DNA of 64,000 bases from Streptomyces sp. R21 (GCF_041051975.1 NZ_CP163435.1:6489001-6553000); one strand, 5' to 3'. Positions 43,701 to 52,497 are shown, numbered from the stretch's first letter. The notes: a model not told the origin generated them from the letters alone. Made by a program: numbers and translations.

Positions 43701-44597
43701 TCAGCCCTTCACTCCGGTCAGCGTGACACCCTCGACGAACGCCTTCTGCGCGAAGAAGAACACGAGGATCACAGGGGCCATGACCAGCACGGTCGCGGCC
43801 ATGGTGAGATTCCAGTCGGTGTGGTGCGCGCCCTTGAACGACTCCAGGCCGTAGGAGAGGGTCCAGGCACCGGGGTTCTCGGACGTGTAGATCTGGGGTC
43901 CGAAGTAGTCGTTCCAGGCGTTGAAGAACTGGAAGAGGGCGACGGCGGCGATGCCCGGCTTCGCCATCGGGAGCACGACCCTGAGCAGGGTGCGCAGATC
44001 CCCGCAGCCGTCGACCCGGGCGGCGTCGAGGTACTCGTTCGGGATCGTCATCAGGAACTGGCGCAGCAGGAAGATCGAGAACGCGTCGCCGAACGCAAGC
44101 GGGATGATCAGCGGCCACAGGGTCCCCGACAGGTCCAGCTGCTTCGCCCAGAACAGGTACATCGGGATGACGACCACCTGCGGCGGCAGCATCATCATCG
44201 AGATCACCAGCATGAGCGAGAGATTCCGCCCGCGGAAACGGAACTTGGCGAGCGCGTACGCCACCGGGATCGACGACACGACGGTCAGGACGGTGCCGAG
44301 ACCGGCGTAGACCAGCGTGTTCCGCCACCAGGTGAGGAAGCCGGGGGTGTCGAAGACCCTGCGGTAGTTGGACCACTCCCAGGTGTGCGGGATCAGGTCG
44401 CGGCTGAGCGCCTGGGAGTCGCTCATCAGGGAGGTCAGCAGGACGAACACGAAGGGGAGGGTGAAGAAGAGGGCTGCCGCGAGCCCGAGGGAGTGCACGG
44501 CGATCCACTCCAGGAGAGCCCTGCGGCGGGCCGTGCGCTCGGCTGGGGAGACCGCCGGCTCCTTCAACTCCACCGGCTTGTCCAGTACTTGGGTCAT
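43701..44597 (-). CDS. csnG: Sugar ABC transporter permease CsnG (MalG type)
   Basis: A 298-aa inner-membrane protein with six helices. The conserved EAA loop is EYLDAARVDGCGDLRTLLRVVLPMAKP (about 187-213), which docks the ATPase. The N-terminus is cytosolic and basic (ERTARRRALLEW). C-terminal VEGVTLTGVKG is typical of MalG-like proteins. It forms the channel with CsnF for glucosamine oligosaccharides. No ATPase gene is present in the operon; streptomycetes usually share the MsiK ATPase among such transporters. Starts 2 nt after csnF ends. Confidence 0.92.
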   Translation of the reverse strand: MTQVLDKPVELKEPAVSPAERTARRRALLEWIAVHSLGLAAALFFTLPFVFVLLTSLMSDSQALSRDLIPHTWEWSNYRRVFDTPGFLTWWRNTLVYAGLGTVLTVVSSIPVAYALAKFRFRGRNLSLMLVISMMMLPPQVVVIPMYLFWAKQLDLSGTLWPLIIPLAFGDAFSIFLLRQFLMTIPNEYLDAARVDGCGDLRTLLRVVLPMAKPGIAAVALFQFFNAWNDYFGPQIYTSENPGAWTLSYGLESFKGAHHTDWNLTMAATVLVMAPVILVFFFAQKAFVEGVTLTGVKG

Positions 44598-44599
44598 GG

Positions 44600-45541
44600 T
44601 CAGTCACCTGCCTGGATGAGACCGCCCCGGCGCCGCATCAGGAACGCGGTGAACACCATCGACAGGGCGAAGAGGACGAGGGCGACGACACACGCGGATC
44701 CGTAGTCGAAGCGCTGGAAGCCGAGGTTGTAGATGAGCTGGGGCAGGGTGAGCGTGGACTTCTCCGGGTAGCCCGGCTCGAACTGCGTACCGGCGCCCTG
44801 GATGACGCCCGAGGCGACCTTCCCGGCGATCAGGGGCTGTGTGTAGCACTGCATCGCCTGGATCACGCCGGTGACGACGGCGAACATGACGATCGGCGAG
44901 ATGTTCGGGAGCGTGACGAACCGGAACCGCTGCCACGCAGACGCGCCGTCCAGCTCCGCCGCCTCGTACTGCTCCTTGGGTACGTCGAGCAGCGCCGCCA
45001 TGAAGATCACCATCAGGTCGCCGATGCCCCACAGGAACAACAGGGTGAGGGCCGGCTTGGACCAGTGCGGGTCGTTGAACCAGCCCGGTGCCGGGAGGCC
45101 GATCTTCTCCAGCAGGGAGTTGACCGGACCGGTGCCGGGGTTCAGGAGGAACGCGAACGCCATGGTCGCGGCCACCGGCGGAGCCAGGTAGGGCAGATAG
45201 AAGAGGGTGCGGAAGACGCCCGTGGCCGTCTTGATCTTCGTGATGAGCATGCCGACCCCGAGCCCGAACAGGACCCGCAGCGTGACCGTCACCAGGACCA
45301 GCCACAGCGTGTTGCGCAGGGCGGGCCAGAAGTAGGGGTAGTGCTCGAAGACGTACGTCCAGTTCTGCGTGCCGCTCCACGTCGGCGGTTTGAAGCCGTC
45401 GTAGTGCATGAACGAGAAGTAGACCGTCGAGAGCATCGGGTAAGCGAAGAAGACCGTGAAGCCGATCAGCCAGGGCGACATGAAGGCTGCCGTCCTGAAT
45501 GCCGCCCGGCGGCGCTTGGCGCGCAGTGTGTACGTGCTCAT
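44600..45541 (-). CDS. csnF: Sugar ABC transporter permease CsnF (MalF type)
   Basis: A 313-aa permease with six predicted helices, beginning with FMSPWLIGFTVFFAYPMLSTVYFSF. The EAA motif is QYEAAELDGASAWQRFRFVTLPNISP (about 207-232). It pairs with CsnG. The start ATG 45541 lies 2 nt after the csnE stop codon. The long extracytoplasmic loop after the first helix (HYDGFKPPTWSGTQNWTYVF) is where the binding protein docks in MalF-like subunits. Confidence 0.92.
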   Translation of the reverse strand: MSTYTLRAKRRRAAFRTAAFMSPWLIGFTVFFAYPMLSTVYFSFMHYDGFKPPTWSGTQNWTYVFEHYPYFWPALRNTLWLVLVTVTLRVLFGLGVGMLITKIKTATGVFRTLFYLPYLAPPVAATMAFAFLLNPGTGPVNSLLEKIGLPAPGWFNDPHWSKPALTLLFLWGIGDLMVIFMAALLDVPKEQYEAAELDGASAWQRFRFVTLPNISPIVMFAVVTGVIQAMQCYTQPLIAGKVASGVIQGAGTQFEPGYPEKSTLTLPQLIYNLGFQRFDYGSACVVALVLFALSMVFTAFLMRRRGGLIQAGD

Positions 45542-45543
45542 GG

Positions 45544-46905
45544 CTACTTGGCCTGCGCGATGTCCGTGTCGATCTGCGCGGCGGTCTTCTTCAGACCCTC
45601 CTTGAGGTTCTTCACCTTGCCGCTCTCGTAGTCGTAGCCGAACTGCTGGATCGTCGACAGGTACACGCCGCCGTTGACGGAGGCGGGCGACGTGGTCGAG
45701 TTCGGGTCGGCGGCGATGTCGAGGAAGGTCTTGAAGCGGGGGTCGTACTTCAGCTTGGGCGACTTGAGGGCGGCCAGCGTGGAGGGCACGTTGTGGATGC
45801 CGTTGGCGAAGCCCACGACGGCGTCCGTGTCCGTGGTCATGTACTTCACGAACTCCCAGGCCGCGTTCTGCTTCTTGCTGGTGGCGGCGATGCCGGCGAT
45901 GGTGCCGGTGATGTAGCCCTTGCCGTACTGGTCCGCCTGGTCGTCGGGGACGGGCAGCGGCGCGACGCCGATCTCGAACTTGGGCTTGGCCTCCTCGGCC
46001 ATGCCCAGCCGCCATTCGCCGTCGAGCTGCATGGCGACCTGGCCGGTGTGGAAGGGGTGCTTGGGGCCCCACTCGTCACCGAGCTTGGAGCGGTAGGTCT
46101 CCAGCTTCTGGTAGCCGCCGAGTTCGTCGACGAGCTTCTTCTGGAGCGTGAACCCGGCGGTGAACGCGGGGTCGTCGGCGAGGTCCGACTTGCCGCTCTT
46201 GTCGAAGTACGTCGGTGAGAACTGCCCGAAGTAGTGCTCGGTCGTCGATTCCCAGCCGTGGTAGTTCGGCATGAAGCCGAGCTGCTTGAAGCTGTCGCCC
46301 TCGGGGATGGTCAACTTCTTCGCGTCGGCCGTGAATTCGGACCATGTCCTGGGCGGGTTCTTGATGCCGGCCTTCTCGAACGCGGTCTTGTTGTAGTAGA
46401 GCCCGTACGCGTCGCCCAGCAGCGGCACCGTGCAGCGGTTGCCGTCGAACTGGGTGTACTCGTTCATCGTCTTCGGGAACGTCGTCTGCGGATCGATGTC
46501 CGCCTTCTTGAAGAAGGGGTTGAGGTCGACCAGCGCCCCGGACGAACAGAACTTGCCGACGTTGTTCGTGGTGAACGAGGAGATGACGTCGGGGGCCTTG
46601 GAACCGCCGCTGCGCAGCGCCTGGTTGATCTTGTCGTCGGTCATGTTGCCGACGATGTTCACGTGGATGTTGGGGTGCGCCTTCTCGAACCCCGCGACCA
46701 GCGACTTGACGGCCTTCACCTCGTTCGGCGCGCTCCAGGCGTGCCAGAAGTTGATGGTCGTCTCCTTGGACGCGTCGTCGTTCGCGCCGGCGTCGGACTG
46801 GCCGGTGCAGGCGGTGGCGAGCAGGGCCAGTGCGGCGCAGGCGGCGAGAGCGGCGGCCGCCCTCCGGGACACTTCGGGTACGGCTTTCCAAGAGTTTTCG
46901 GGCAT
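45544..46905 (-). CDS. csnE: Sugar-binding lipoprotein CsnE
   Basis: A 453-aa family-1 solute-binding protein from ATG 46905 (GGGAGA upstream). Twin arginine (SRRAAAALAACAALALLATAC) and a lipobox-like ATAC with Cys33 indicate a membrane-anchored, possibly Tat-exported lipoprotein. The mature domain has TINFWHAWSAPNEVKAVKSLVAGFEKAHPNI, APDVISSFTTNNVGKF, VPLLGDAYGLYYNKTAFEKAGI and a C-terminal EFVKYMTTD. It binds chitosan-derived glucosamine oligosaccharides if it is the true orthologue of SCO2658. It is separated from csnR by 68 nt, so co-transcription with csnR is possible. Confidence 0.92.
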   Translation of the reverse strand: MPENSWKAVPEVSRRAAAALAACAALALLATACTGQSDAGANDDASKETTINFWHAWSAPNEVKAVKSLVAGFEKAHPNIHVNIVGNMTDDKINQALRSGGSKAPDVISSFTTNNVGKFCSSGALVDLNPFFKKADIDPQTTFPKTMNEYTQFDGNRCTVPLLGDAYGLYYNKTAFEKAGIKNPPRTWSEFTADAKKLTIPEGDSFKQLGFMPNYHGWESTTEHYFGQFSPTYFDKSGKSDLADDPAFTAGFTLQKKLVDELGGYQKLETYRSKLGDEWGPKHPFHTGQVAMQLDGEWRLGMAEEAKPKFEIGVAPLPVPDDQADQYGKGYITGTIAGIAATSKKQNAAWEFVKYMTTDTDAVVGFANGIHNVPSTLAALKSPKLKYDPRFKTFLDIAADPNSTTSPASVNGGVYLSTIQQFGYDYESGKVKNLKEGLKKTAAQIDTDIAQAK

Positions 46906-46973
46906 GACGGTGTCTCCCAAAGGCGTGGCAGGGCACGGTGGTGAGGGTGAAGGTGGGACTGCGAGGGACGGGC

Positions 46974-48185
46974 TCAGCGCGAGGTGTCGAACACCTCGTC
47001 GCGGGTGGCTGCCAGCGCGCTCTCCAACGCGCCGCGCAGCACGGGGTGTTCGGGTACGTCGCCGACGACGAGGCGCGGCCGGGACGCGGCCAGCTCCTCC
47101 AGCTCGTCCTGGACCAGGGCGCGCAGGGTCTCACCGCCGGCGGTGAGCGAGGCGCCGCTGAGGACGACGAGTTCGGGGTCGAGCACGGAGACGAGTGAGG
47201 CGAGACCGGTGGCGAGACCGGTCGCGTACGTCTCCAGGAGCAGGCGGTGGGGTCCTTCGTTGCGCTCGGCGGCCTCGGCGACGATCTCCGCGGCCGCCTC
47301 GGCGTAGTGGCCGCCCGGCAGGTCCTCGATGCCGAGTGCGCGGGCGAGCTTGGGGATGGCCTGCGAGCCGGCCAGCTCCTGGTAGCCGCCGCTGTTGGCC
47401 TTGGTCACATGGCGGACCAGGGGCGCGCCCGGCACCGGCAGGAAGCCGACCTCGCCGGCGCCGCCGGTCCAGCCGCGGTGCAGCCGGCCGCCGAGGACGA
47501 GGGCGGCGCCGAGACCGCCCTCGTTCCACAGCAGCACGAAGTCGTCGTGGCCGCGGGCCGCCCCGAGCCGCTGCTCGGCGATGGCTACGAGGTTCACGTC
47601 GTTCTCGTACTCGACCGGCATCGGGAGCGCGGCGGCGAGTTCGTCGAGCAGGCTGGGGGAGTGCCACCCCGGCAGGTGCGAGGCGTAGCGCAGCCGGCCG
47701 GTGCCCGGGTCGAAGGCGCCCGGGGTGCCGATGACCACCCGGTGGATGTCGTCGCGCGCCAGCCCCGCCGCCTTCACCGCCCCGTCGAGGGCTTCGGTGA
47801 CCTGGCGTACGACGGGCGGGGCGGAACGCTTTTTGGGCGTGGGGAGTTCGTACTCGCCGACGGTCTTGCCGGTGACGTCCGCGACGGCGGCGAGGATGCG
47901 CTCGGGGGTGACGTCCAGGCCCGCCGCGTGGGCCGCGCCCGGATTGACCACGTACAACTGGGCGTTGGGCCCCGGGCGCCCCTCGCTGGTCCCCGTCATG
48001 AGGACGAGCCCGGCGGCTTCGAGGCGGGCCAGCAGCTGCGAGGCGGTCGGCTTCGACAGGCCGGTGAGCTTCCCGATCCGGGTCCGGGAGAGCGGACCGT
48101 GCTCCAGCAGGAGGTCGAGAGCGGCGCGGTCGTTCATGGCGCGCAGAACGCGCGGAGTGCCCGGCGTACCGGCGGTTCCAGCCAT
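46974..48185 (-). CDS. csnR: ROK-family repressor CsnR
   Basis: A 403-aa regulator. The N-terminal winged helix (about 10-75) has ALDLLLEHGPLSRTRIGKLTGLSKPTASQLLARLEAAGLV. The ROK domain (about 90-400) contains VVIGTPGAFDPGTGRL, ENDVNLVAIAEQRLGAARG, LLWNEGGLGAALVLGGRLHRGWTGGAGEVGFLPV and VVLSGASLTAGG. The usual ROK zinc-binding CxCGxxGC cluster is not present. It represses chitosanase and csn transport genes in S. lividans/coelicolor and releases on glucosamine oligomers. ATG 48185 is used; GTG 48197 four codons upstream is a reasonable alternative. A matching palindromic operator is at 48260. Confidence 0.92.
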   Translation of the reverse strand: MAGTAGTPGTPRVLRAMNDRAALDLLLEHGPLSRTRIGKLTGLSKPTASQLLARLEAAGLVLMTGTSEGRPGPNAQLYVVNPGAAHAAGLDVTPERILAAVADVTGKTVGEYELPTPKKRSAPPVVRQVTEALDGAVKAAGLARDDIHRVVIGTPGAFDPGTGRLRYASHLPGWHSPSLLDELAAALPMPVEYENDVNLVAIAEQRLGAARGHDDFVLLWNEGGLGAALVLGGRLHRGWTGGAGEVGFLPVPGAPLVRHVTKANSGGYQELAGSQAIPKLARALGIEDLPGGHYAEAAAEIVAEAAERNEGPHRLLLETYATGLATGLASLVSVLDPELVVLSGASLTAGGETLRALVQDELEELAASRPRLVVGDVPEHPVLRGALESALAATRDEVFDTSR

Positions 48186-48259
48186 GCGTGTCGACACCTG
48201 CCTTTCCACTGGCCAGCTTTCCAGTGATCGGGTGGGAGTGTCCATCACGTGATCACTGT

Positions 48260-48274
48260 TAGGAAAGTTTCCTA
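48260..48274. promoter_or_regulatory. CsnR-type operator palindrome
   Basis: TAGGAAA-G-TTTCCTA is a perfect 7+1+7 palindrome 75 bp upstream of csnR. It agrees with the AGGAAA(C/G)TTTCCT operator I remember for CsnR upstream of chitosanase genes. A second inverted repeat, CAGTGATC (48222-48229) / GATCACTG (48251-48258), lies between it and the start codon. Negative autoregulation of the csn operon is the expected role. Confidence 0.85.
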
Positions 48275-48388
48275 TTGGTGAGAGGAACGTAGGCCCGGGG
48301 GATCGGGGGCGTCAATACCGGCCACCGGCGGCAATCAAGTCGTTACGTGACGGCAGGCGTGCGGGCGTGCGTCCAGCGGGCGTACGAC

Positions 48389-48424
48389 AAAGGGGGCGCC
48401 CGGAGAGTTCCGGGCGCCCCCTTT
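48389..48424. terminator. Perfect 16-bp terminator hairpin
   Basis: AAAGGGGGCGCCCGGA (48389-48404), loop GAGT, TCCGGGCGCCCCCTTT (48409-48424). It lies 10 nt past the mscS-like stop (minus strand) and terminates that gene; it would also stop read-through from the plus side. Confidence 0.88.
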
Positions 48425-48434
48425 CGCGTACGTG

Positions 48435-49532
48435 CTACCGCGTCACCGGCCGCTGCGGAGTGATCGGCGTGGCCGCCTCCGCCTGCGGGGACGCGGAGTT
48501 GGCGTACACCGACGGGGCCGCGACGGTCGCCGTCGGGTCCGGGATCTCGTCCTCCGGCTGGGCCGGGAGGCCGCCGACGAGGCGGATGTCGGCCGCGTCG
48601 AAGGCGCGCTTGACGCGCCAGCGCAGCTCGCGCTCGACACCCACCGACTTGCCCGGCATGGTCTTCGCCGAGACGCGCACGACCATCGAGTCGATCAGCA
48701 CGCTGTCCAGGCCCAGCACCTCGATCGGGCCCCAGAGCAGTTCGTTCCAGGGCTCGGCCTTGCTCATGTCCTCGGCGACCTGGTCGAGGGTGGACTTCAC
48801 CCGGTCGAGGTCCTCGGAGGACTTCACGGTCACGTCCACCCCCGCCGTGGCCCAGCCCTGGGAGAGGTTGCCGATGCGCTTGACCTCGCCGTTGCGGACG
48901 TACCAGATCTCTCCGTTGTCGCCGCGCAGCTTGGTGACGCGCAGGCCGACCTCGATGACCTCGCCGGAGGCGACGCCCGCGTCGATCTGGTCACCGACGC
49001 CGTACTGGTCCTCCAGGATCATGAAGACGCCGGAGAGGAAGTCCGTCACCAGGTTGCGCGCGCCGAAACCGATGGCCACACCCGCGACGCCGGCGGAGGC
49101 GAGCAGCGGGGCCAGGTTGATCTCGAAGGTGGCCAGGACCATCAGCGCGGCCGTGCCCATGATCAGGAAGGACGCGACCGAGCGGAGTACGGAACCGATG
49201 GCCTGGGAGCGCTGGCGACGGCGCTCCACGTTCACCAGCAGGCCGCCGAGCGCGGTGCCGTCCACGGCCTGGGCCGTGCGGTTCATGCGGTCTATCAGCT
49301 TGGTGATGGCGCGCCGTACCGCCACTCTCAGGACCGCCGCGATCACCAGGATCAGCAGGACGCGCAGACCGATGGCGAGCCATGTGGACCAGTTCTGCTG
49401 GACCCAGCTCGCGGCGTTGGTCGCGCTTTCCTGGGCGTCCTGGAGCGTGGGCGTCGTCGGGTCCGTCGAGGTCGCCGAGGGGGACGGCGAGGGGTCGACG
49501 GCCGGCAAGGCCGACAGGACGGTCGAGAACAA
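48435..49532 (-). CDS. MscS-family mechanosensitive channel
   Basis: A 365-aa small-conductance mechanosensitive channel protein. The start is TTG 49532, chosen because CTGGAGG lies 7 nt upstream. The N-terminus is a short Ser/Thr/Pro stretch. Three helices follow: WLAIGLRVLLILVIAAVLRVAV (about 50-71), ASFLIMGTAALMVLATF and the pore helix APLLASAGVAGVAIGFGARNLVTDFLSG (about 150-178), the last carrying the Gly/Ala packing of MscS TM3. The beta domain has EDQYGVGDQID, GEVIEVGLRVTKLRGDNGEIWYVRNGEV and the C-terminal alpha/beta part. A disordered Pro/Ala tail ends the chain. It releases solutes on hypo-osmotic shock. Confidence 0.92.
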   Translation of the reverse strand: MFSTVLSALPAVDPSPSPSATSTDPTTPTLQDAQESATNAASWVQQNWSTWLAIGLRVLLILVIAAVLRVAVRRAITKLIDRMNRTAQAVDGTALGGLLVNVERRRQRSQAIGSVLRSVASFLIMGTAALMVLATFEINLAPLLASAGVAGVAIGFGARNLVTDFLSGVFMILEDQYGVGDQIDAGVASGEVIEVGLRVTKLRGDNGEIWYVRNGEVKRIGNLSQGWATAGVDVTVKSSEDLDRVKSTLDQVAEDMSKAEPWNELLWGPIEVLGLDSVLIDSMVVRVSAKTMPGKSVGVERELRWRVKRAFDAADIRLVGGLPAQPEDEIPDPTATVAAPSVYANSASPQAEAATPITPQRPVTR

Positions 49533-49893
49533 GGCAGTACCTCCAGGCGTAACGGTCTGCCCGCGGCAAGGAACACGGCAACGAACGCGGCGGGGAACAC
49601 CGCAGGCGGCACCCTGTGTGACGGGTGACACGACAGGGACACGAGAGGGGCACCGGTCGGGCAGGCCCACCACACTATCGGGGCATTGTGTGTGGATCGT
49701 TGCCGTGTTCGAGGGAGAGACCGTGCTCACCTGGGGATGAACAGGATGTGGTCCCGGGGATGTAGAAGGTGTGGTCGAAAACACTCCCAGCCCGTTACCG
49801 GGACATGGTGGCGCTTCCACCAGGCATGAGGGGAGACTGACTACAGATCGTCCCGGCGCGAGCCACGCGCCGCCGGCGTACAAGGAGGCATCC
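49533..49893. other. Divergent intergenic region mscS-like / HNH
   Basis: About 360 nt without a supportable gene. It must hold promoters for both divergent genes. The plus half has repeated GGGGATG/GGATGTG words (49734-49773), and CACACTATCGGGGCATTGTGTGTGG (49671-49695) contains a short imperfect dyad. No clear -10/-35 pair was identified. Confidence 0.5.
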
Positions 49894-50430
49894 GTGCCGC
49901 ATGTCCTGGTCCTCAACGCGTCGTACGAGCCGCTCGGCGTCGTACCGCTCCGCCGTGCGCTCGTCCTCGTCCTCGAGAACAAGGCTGTCTGCCTCGAGGA
50001 ATCCGGCGCCTTCATGCATAGCGCAACCGTTTCCGTCCCCGCTCCCAGCGTGGTCCGGCTCAAGAGGTTCGTACGGGTCCCCTACCGGGGGCCCGTTCCG
50101 CTGACCCGTCGGGCACTGTTCGCCCGCGACGGCGGCCGGTGCATGTACTGCGGTGGCGTCGCAACCAGCGTCGACCACGTCATCCCGCGCAGCCGCGGGG
50201 GTCAGCACGTCTGGGACAACGTGGTGGCGTCGTGCCGCCGCTGCAACCACACCAAGGCCGACCGCCACCTGGTCGAGATCGGCTGGCGCCTGCGCCATAA
50301 ACCCGCCCCGCCGACGGGGCTCGCATGGCGCATCATCGGAACCGGGCATAGGGACCCGCGCTGGCTGCCGTACTTGCAGCCGTACGGCGCGGAGGACGCG
50401 ATGGCCCGGATCGACGGCATTTCCGCCTGA
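49894..50430 (+). CDS. HNH endonuclease
   Basis: A 178-aa protein from GTG 49894, with AAGGAGG 6 nt upstream. The N-terminal 60 residues (VLVLNASYEPLGVVPLRRALVLVLENKAVCLEE) form the conserved region found before HNH domains in many actinobacterial proteins. The HNH motif spans about 86-130: CMYCGGVATSVDHVIPRSRGGQHVWDNVVASCRRCNHTKADR, with two CxxC zinc pairs and the DH catalytic pair. The family is widespread and chromosomal; some members are linked to restriction or repair but this one stands alone. No integrase or phage terminase nearby, so it is not an obvious mobile nuclease. Confidence 0.93.
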   Translation: MPHVLVLNASYEPLGVVPLRRALVLVLENKAVCLEESGAFMHSATVSVPAPSVVRLKRFVRVPYRGPVPLTRRALFARDGGRCMYCGGVATSVDHVIPRSRGGQHVWDNVVASCRRCNHTKADRHLVEIGWRLRHKPAPPTGLAWRIIGTGHRDPRWLPYLQPYGAEDAMARIDGISA

Positions 50431-50472
50431 CGATCCGGGCTTTTACGTACCCGCTGGTACGTACCCGCCGGT

Positions 50473-50526
50473 CCCGTTCCGAAGGGCCCCGCGCCCACTG
50501 TCAGGCGCGGGGCCCTTCGGAACGGG
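50473..50526. terminator. Perfect 23-bp bidirectional terminator
   Basis: The arm 50473-50495 (from CCCGTTCCGAAGG to CCCGCGCC) is an exact reverse complement of 50504-50526, with an 8-nt loop. The right arm is coding sequence for the last residues of the minus-strand membrane protein, and its stop codon (50501-50503) lies in the loop. It separates the convergent HNH gene and the ABC operon. Confidence 0.9.
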
Positions 50527-51115
50527 CGCCGCGCGCCGCGTACAGTGCCGTGCCGATCACGAAGAGTGCCAGGGCGACGGCCCAGGCCCCGTGCTGCGGC
50601 CCCGACTGCATGGGCCAGGTCAGGGCCGTCTCGGTGCGCATCCGCGGCGCGGAGGCCGAGAAGTACACGGTGCTGAAGTACAACGTCGTCGGCAGCCAGC
50701 TCAGCCGCGCGCCGATCAGCACCGCCGAGAGCGCCGTCAGCCCGCTCGCCCCCAGCGTGTTGCGGACCATCCCCGTGGCGCCGAACACCTGCGAGTGCCC
50801 CGGCACGGCGAGAGCCAGCGCCGCCGCCGCCAGCGCGGTGAGCAGCAGGAGATGGGTCAGGCGCCTCGGCCACCACGGTCGTACGGCGGTGTCGTCCAGG
50901 TCGGGTGCGTGCGAGTGGAGACTCACACCGATCGCGGCCGAGGCCAGCAGCGGGGCGAGGGAGAGCAGCGGGACCCTGCGGTCGGGGTCGACGTAGACGT
51001 CCGGGCGGCTCGCCACCCACAGGGTGAGCAGGGTGGCGAAGACGAGGGCGGCCAGCGCGGCCGGGATGCCCCGGGAGCGGCCGTAGAGGGCGAGGGGAGT
51101 GGAACGGGCGTTCAC
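50501..51115 (-). CDS. Membrane protein of the ABC/ECF operon
   Basis: A 204-aa protein with about five to six hydrophobic segments (AALAALVFATLLTLWVA, LLSLAPLLASAAIGVSL, LTHLLLLTALAAAALALAV, LGASGLTALSAVLIGA, WAVALALFVIGTALYAA). No known domain is recognised; it could be an accessory permease subunit. GTG 51115 overlaps the stop of the upstream permease by 4 nt (GTGA). Its C-terminal codons form part of the terminator stem at 50504-50526. Confidence 0.8.
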   Translation of the reverse strand: MNARSTPLALYGRSRGIPAALAALVFATLLTLWVASRPDVYVDPDRRVPLLSLAPLLASAAIGVSLHSHAPDLDDTAVRPWWPRRLTHLLLLTALAAAALALAVPGHSQVFGATGMVRNTLGASGLTALSAVLIGARLSWLPTTLYFSTVYFSASAPRMRTETALTWPMQSGPQHGAWAVALALFVIGTALYAARGARSEGPRA

Positions 51116-52497
51116 AGGGCCGGCACCTCGCTCGCCTTCGGGTCGCAGTCGCCGGCCGTCGCGAAGTACGCGCTCAGCCAGCCGCGGCGCTCGTCGTCCG
51201 GCATGGCCCTGAGGTGCTCGTAGCCCTTGACCTCGGCGCCGAGCAGGGCGATCTCCTTCTCGTCACCGCGCTCGCGCGCGCTCGCCACCGACTGGTCGTG
51301 CATCGCCTTGTCGATGCGCCGCGGCGCCAGCCAGCGCACCAGCGCGTAGTCCGCAACCCTGGTCCGCTCGGCGGACGGCATCTTCTCGCAGTCCCCGCGG
51401 ACCAGCGCCGTGGCCGCCTCCCACGTGTACTGCTCCGGATCGGTCACCTTCGCGCGCACGGCACTCCAGCCGAACGGTGTGAGCATCGGCAGCTGGGCCT
51501 CGTCCTCACGCGGCTCGCCTGGCCGGTCCTCGAAACGGACCGGCAGATTCTGTACGCCCTTGAGGCGGCCCGTGAGCCCGGACAGGGCGTCGGCGACCTC
51601 CGGCAGCATGCCCGGGTAGGTGGCGTTGACGCAGATGCGCGGGGTGGTGGAGTCGTTGCACACCTGGCGGCGCGCGAGCGGGTTCTCGTGCACCAGACCG
51701 TCGCCCGTCTGGACCAGCAGGACGGCGGCGCCGAGCGCGGCCGTGAGCGGGAGCAGCGCGGTGGCCCGGCGGCGGGCGGCATGGGCCAGGGCCGCGGCTG
51801 CGGCGAGCCCGGCCACCCACAGGGCCGCGACGAGCGGGTACCACCAGAGGTGCAGGTCGTCGTGGTAGTAGCCGCGCACGGCGGCGAAGGCGAGATAGCG
51901 AAGGTCGGACTGCGAAGCGTTGAGCAGTCCGAAGAGGACGTATGCGGCCAGCGCGAGCGCCGGGGCCGTCAGCCGCCAGGGCGCCGCCCGCCCGATCACA
52001 TGGCCGAGCAGCACGCAGGCGCCGAGCGCGACGGCGGTTCCGGCGAACACGGTCGGCTCCGGGCCGCCCGCCGACGCGTACGGCGCGCAGGCGAGCAGCG
52101 CCCCGGCCACCGCCAGCGCGTACGCCGCCATGAGCCAGGCCGCGAGCGGCAGGGCGGCGGTCAGGAACTGGGCCAGCGGCGTACGGGCGGCCGAGGCGCG
52201 CAGCTCCGTCATCCGCCGCCGGTGCTCCCGGCCGCCCTGCCAGGCACCCGCCGCGAGGGCGAAGGGGGCGCCGATCAGACCGGCCGCGATGGCCAGCTTG
52301 CCGGTGGTCTCTCCCCAACTGCCCTGCCACTGATCCGCCGAGGTCCCGAGCCCCCAGCCGAGCGCCACGAACAGCGCCGCGGCGGCCCAGGGGGCGAAGC
52401 CGCGAAGGGACTCGGTGCGCAGGGGGTGTGGAGCGGAGGGGGGCTTCGGCGGTGCGGGGGCGGTGCCGGGCGGCGTTTCCAGCGTCTGCGTACTCAT
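51112..52497 (-). CDS. ABC-2-like transporter membrane protein
   Basis: A 461-aa membrane protein from ATG 52497. Pro-rich N-terminus, then about eight hydrophobic segments up to residue 290. A C-terminal soluble extracytoplasmic or cytosolic domain (about 300-461) follows, rich in charged residues and with four cysteines (RRQVCNDS, RICVNATY, GDCEKM, GDCDPKASEV). The helices around APWAAAALFVALGWGLG and AAWLMAAYALAVAGALL resemble ABC-2 permeases. It pairs with the ATPase encoded just upstream, with a 4-nt overlap. Substrate unknown. Confidence 0.82.
   Translation of the reverse strand: MSTQTLETPPGTAPAPPKPPSAPHPLRTESLRGFAPWAAAALFVALGWGLGTSADQWQGSWGETTGKLAIAAGLIGAPFALAAGAWQGGREHRRRMTELRASAARTPLAQFLTAALPLAAWLMAAYALAVAGALLACAPYASAGGPEPTVFAGTAVALGACVLLGHVIGRAAPWRLTAPALALAAYVLFGLLNASQSDLRYLAFAAVRGYYHDDLHLWWYPLVAALWVAGLAAAAALAHAARRRATALLPLTAALGAAVLLVQTGDGLVHENPLARRQVCNDSTTPRICVNATYPGMLPEVADALSGLTGRLKGVQNLPVRFEDRPGEPREDEAQLPMLTPFGWSAVRAKVTDPEQYTWEAATALVRGDCEKMPSAERTRVADYALVRWLAPRRIDKAMHDQSVASARERGDEKEIALLGAEVKGYEHLRAMPDDERRGWLSAYFATAGDCDPKASEVPAL

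Noticed and set aside
49894..50430. HNH gene as a phage, restriction or homing nuclease
   Set aside because: It stands alone between housekeeping genes, without methyltransferase, terminase or intron signs.
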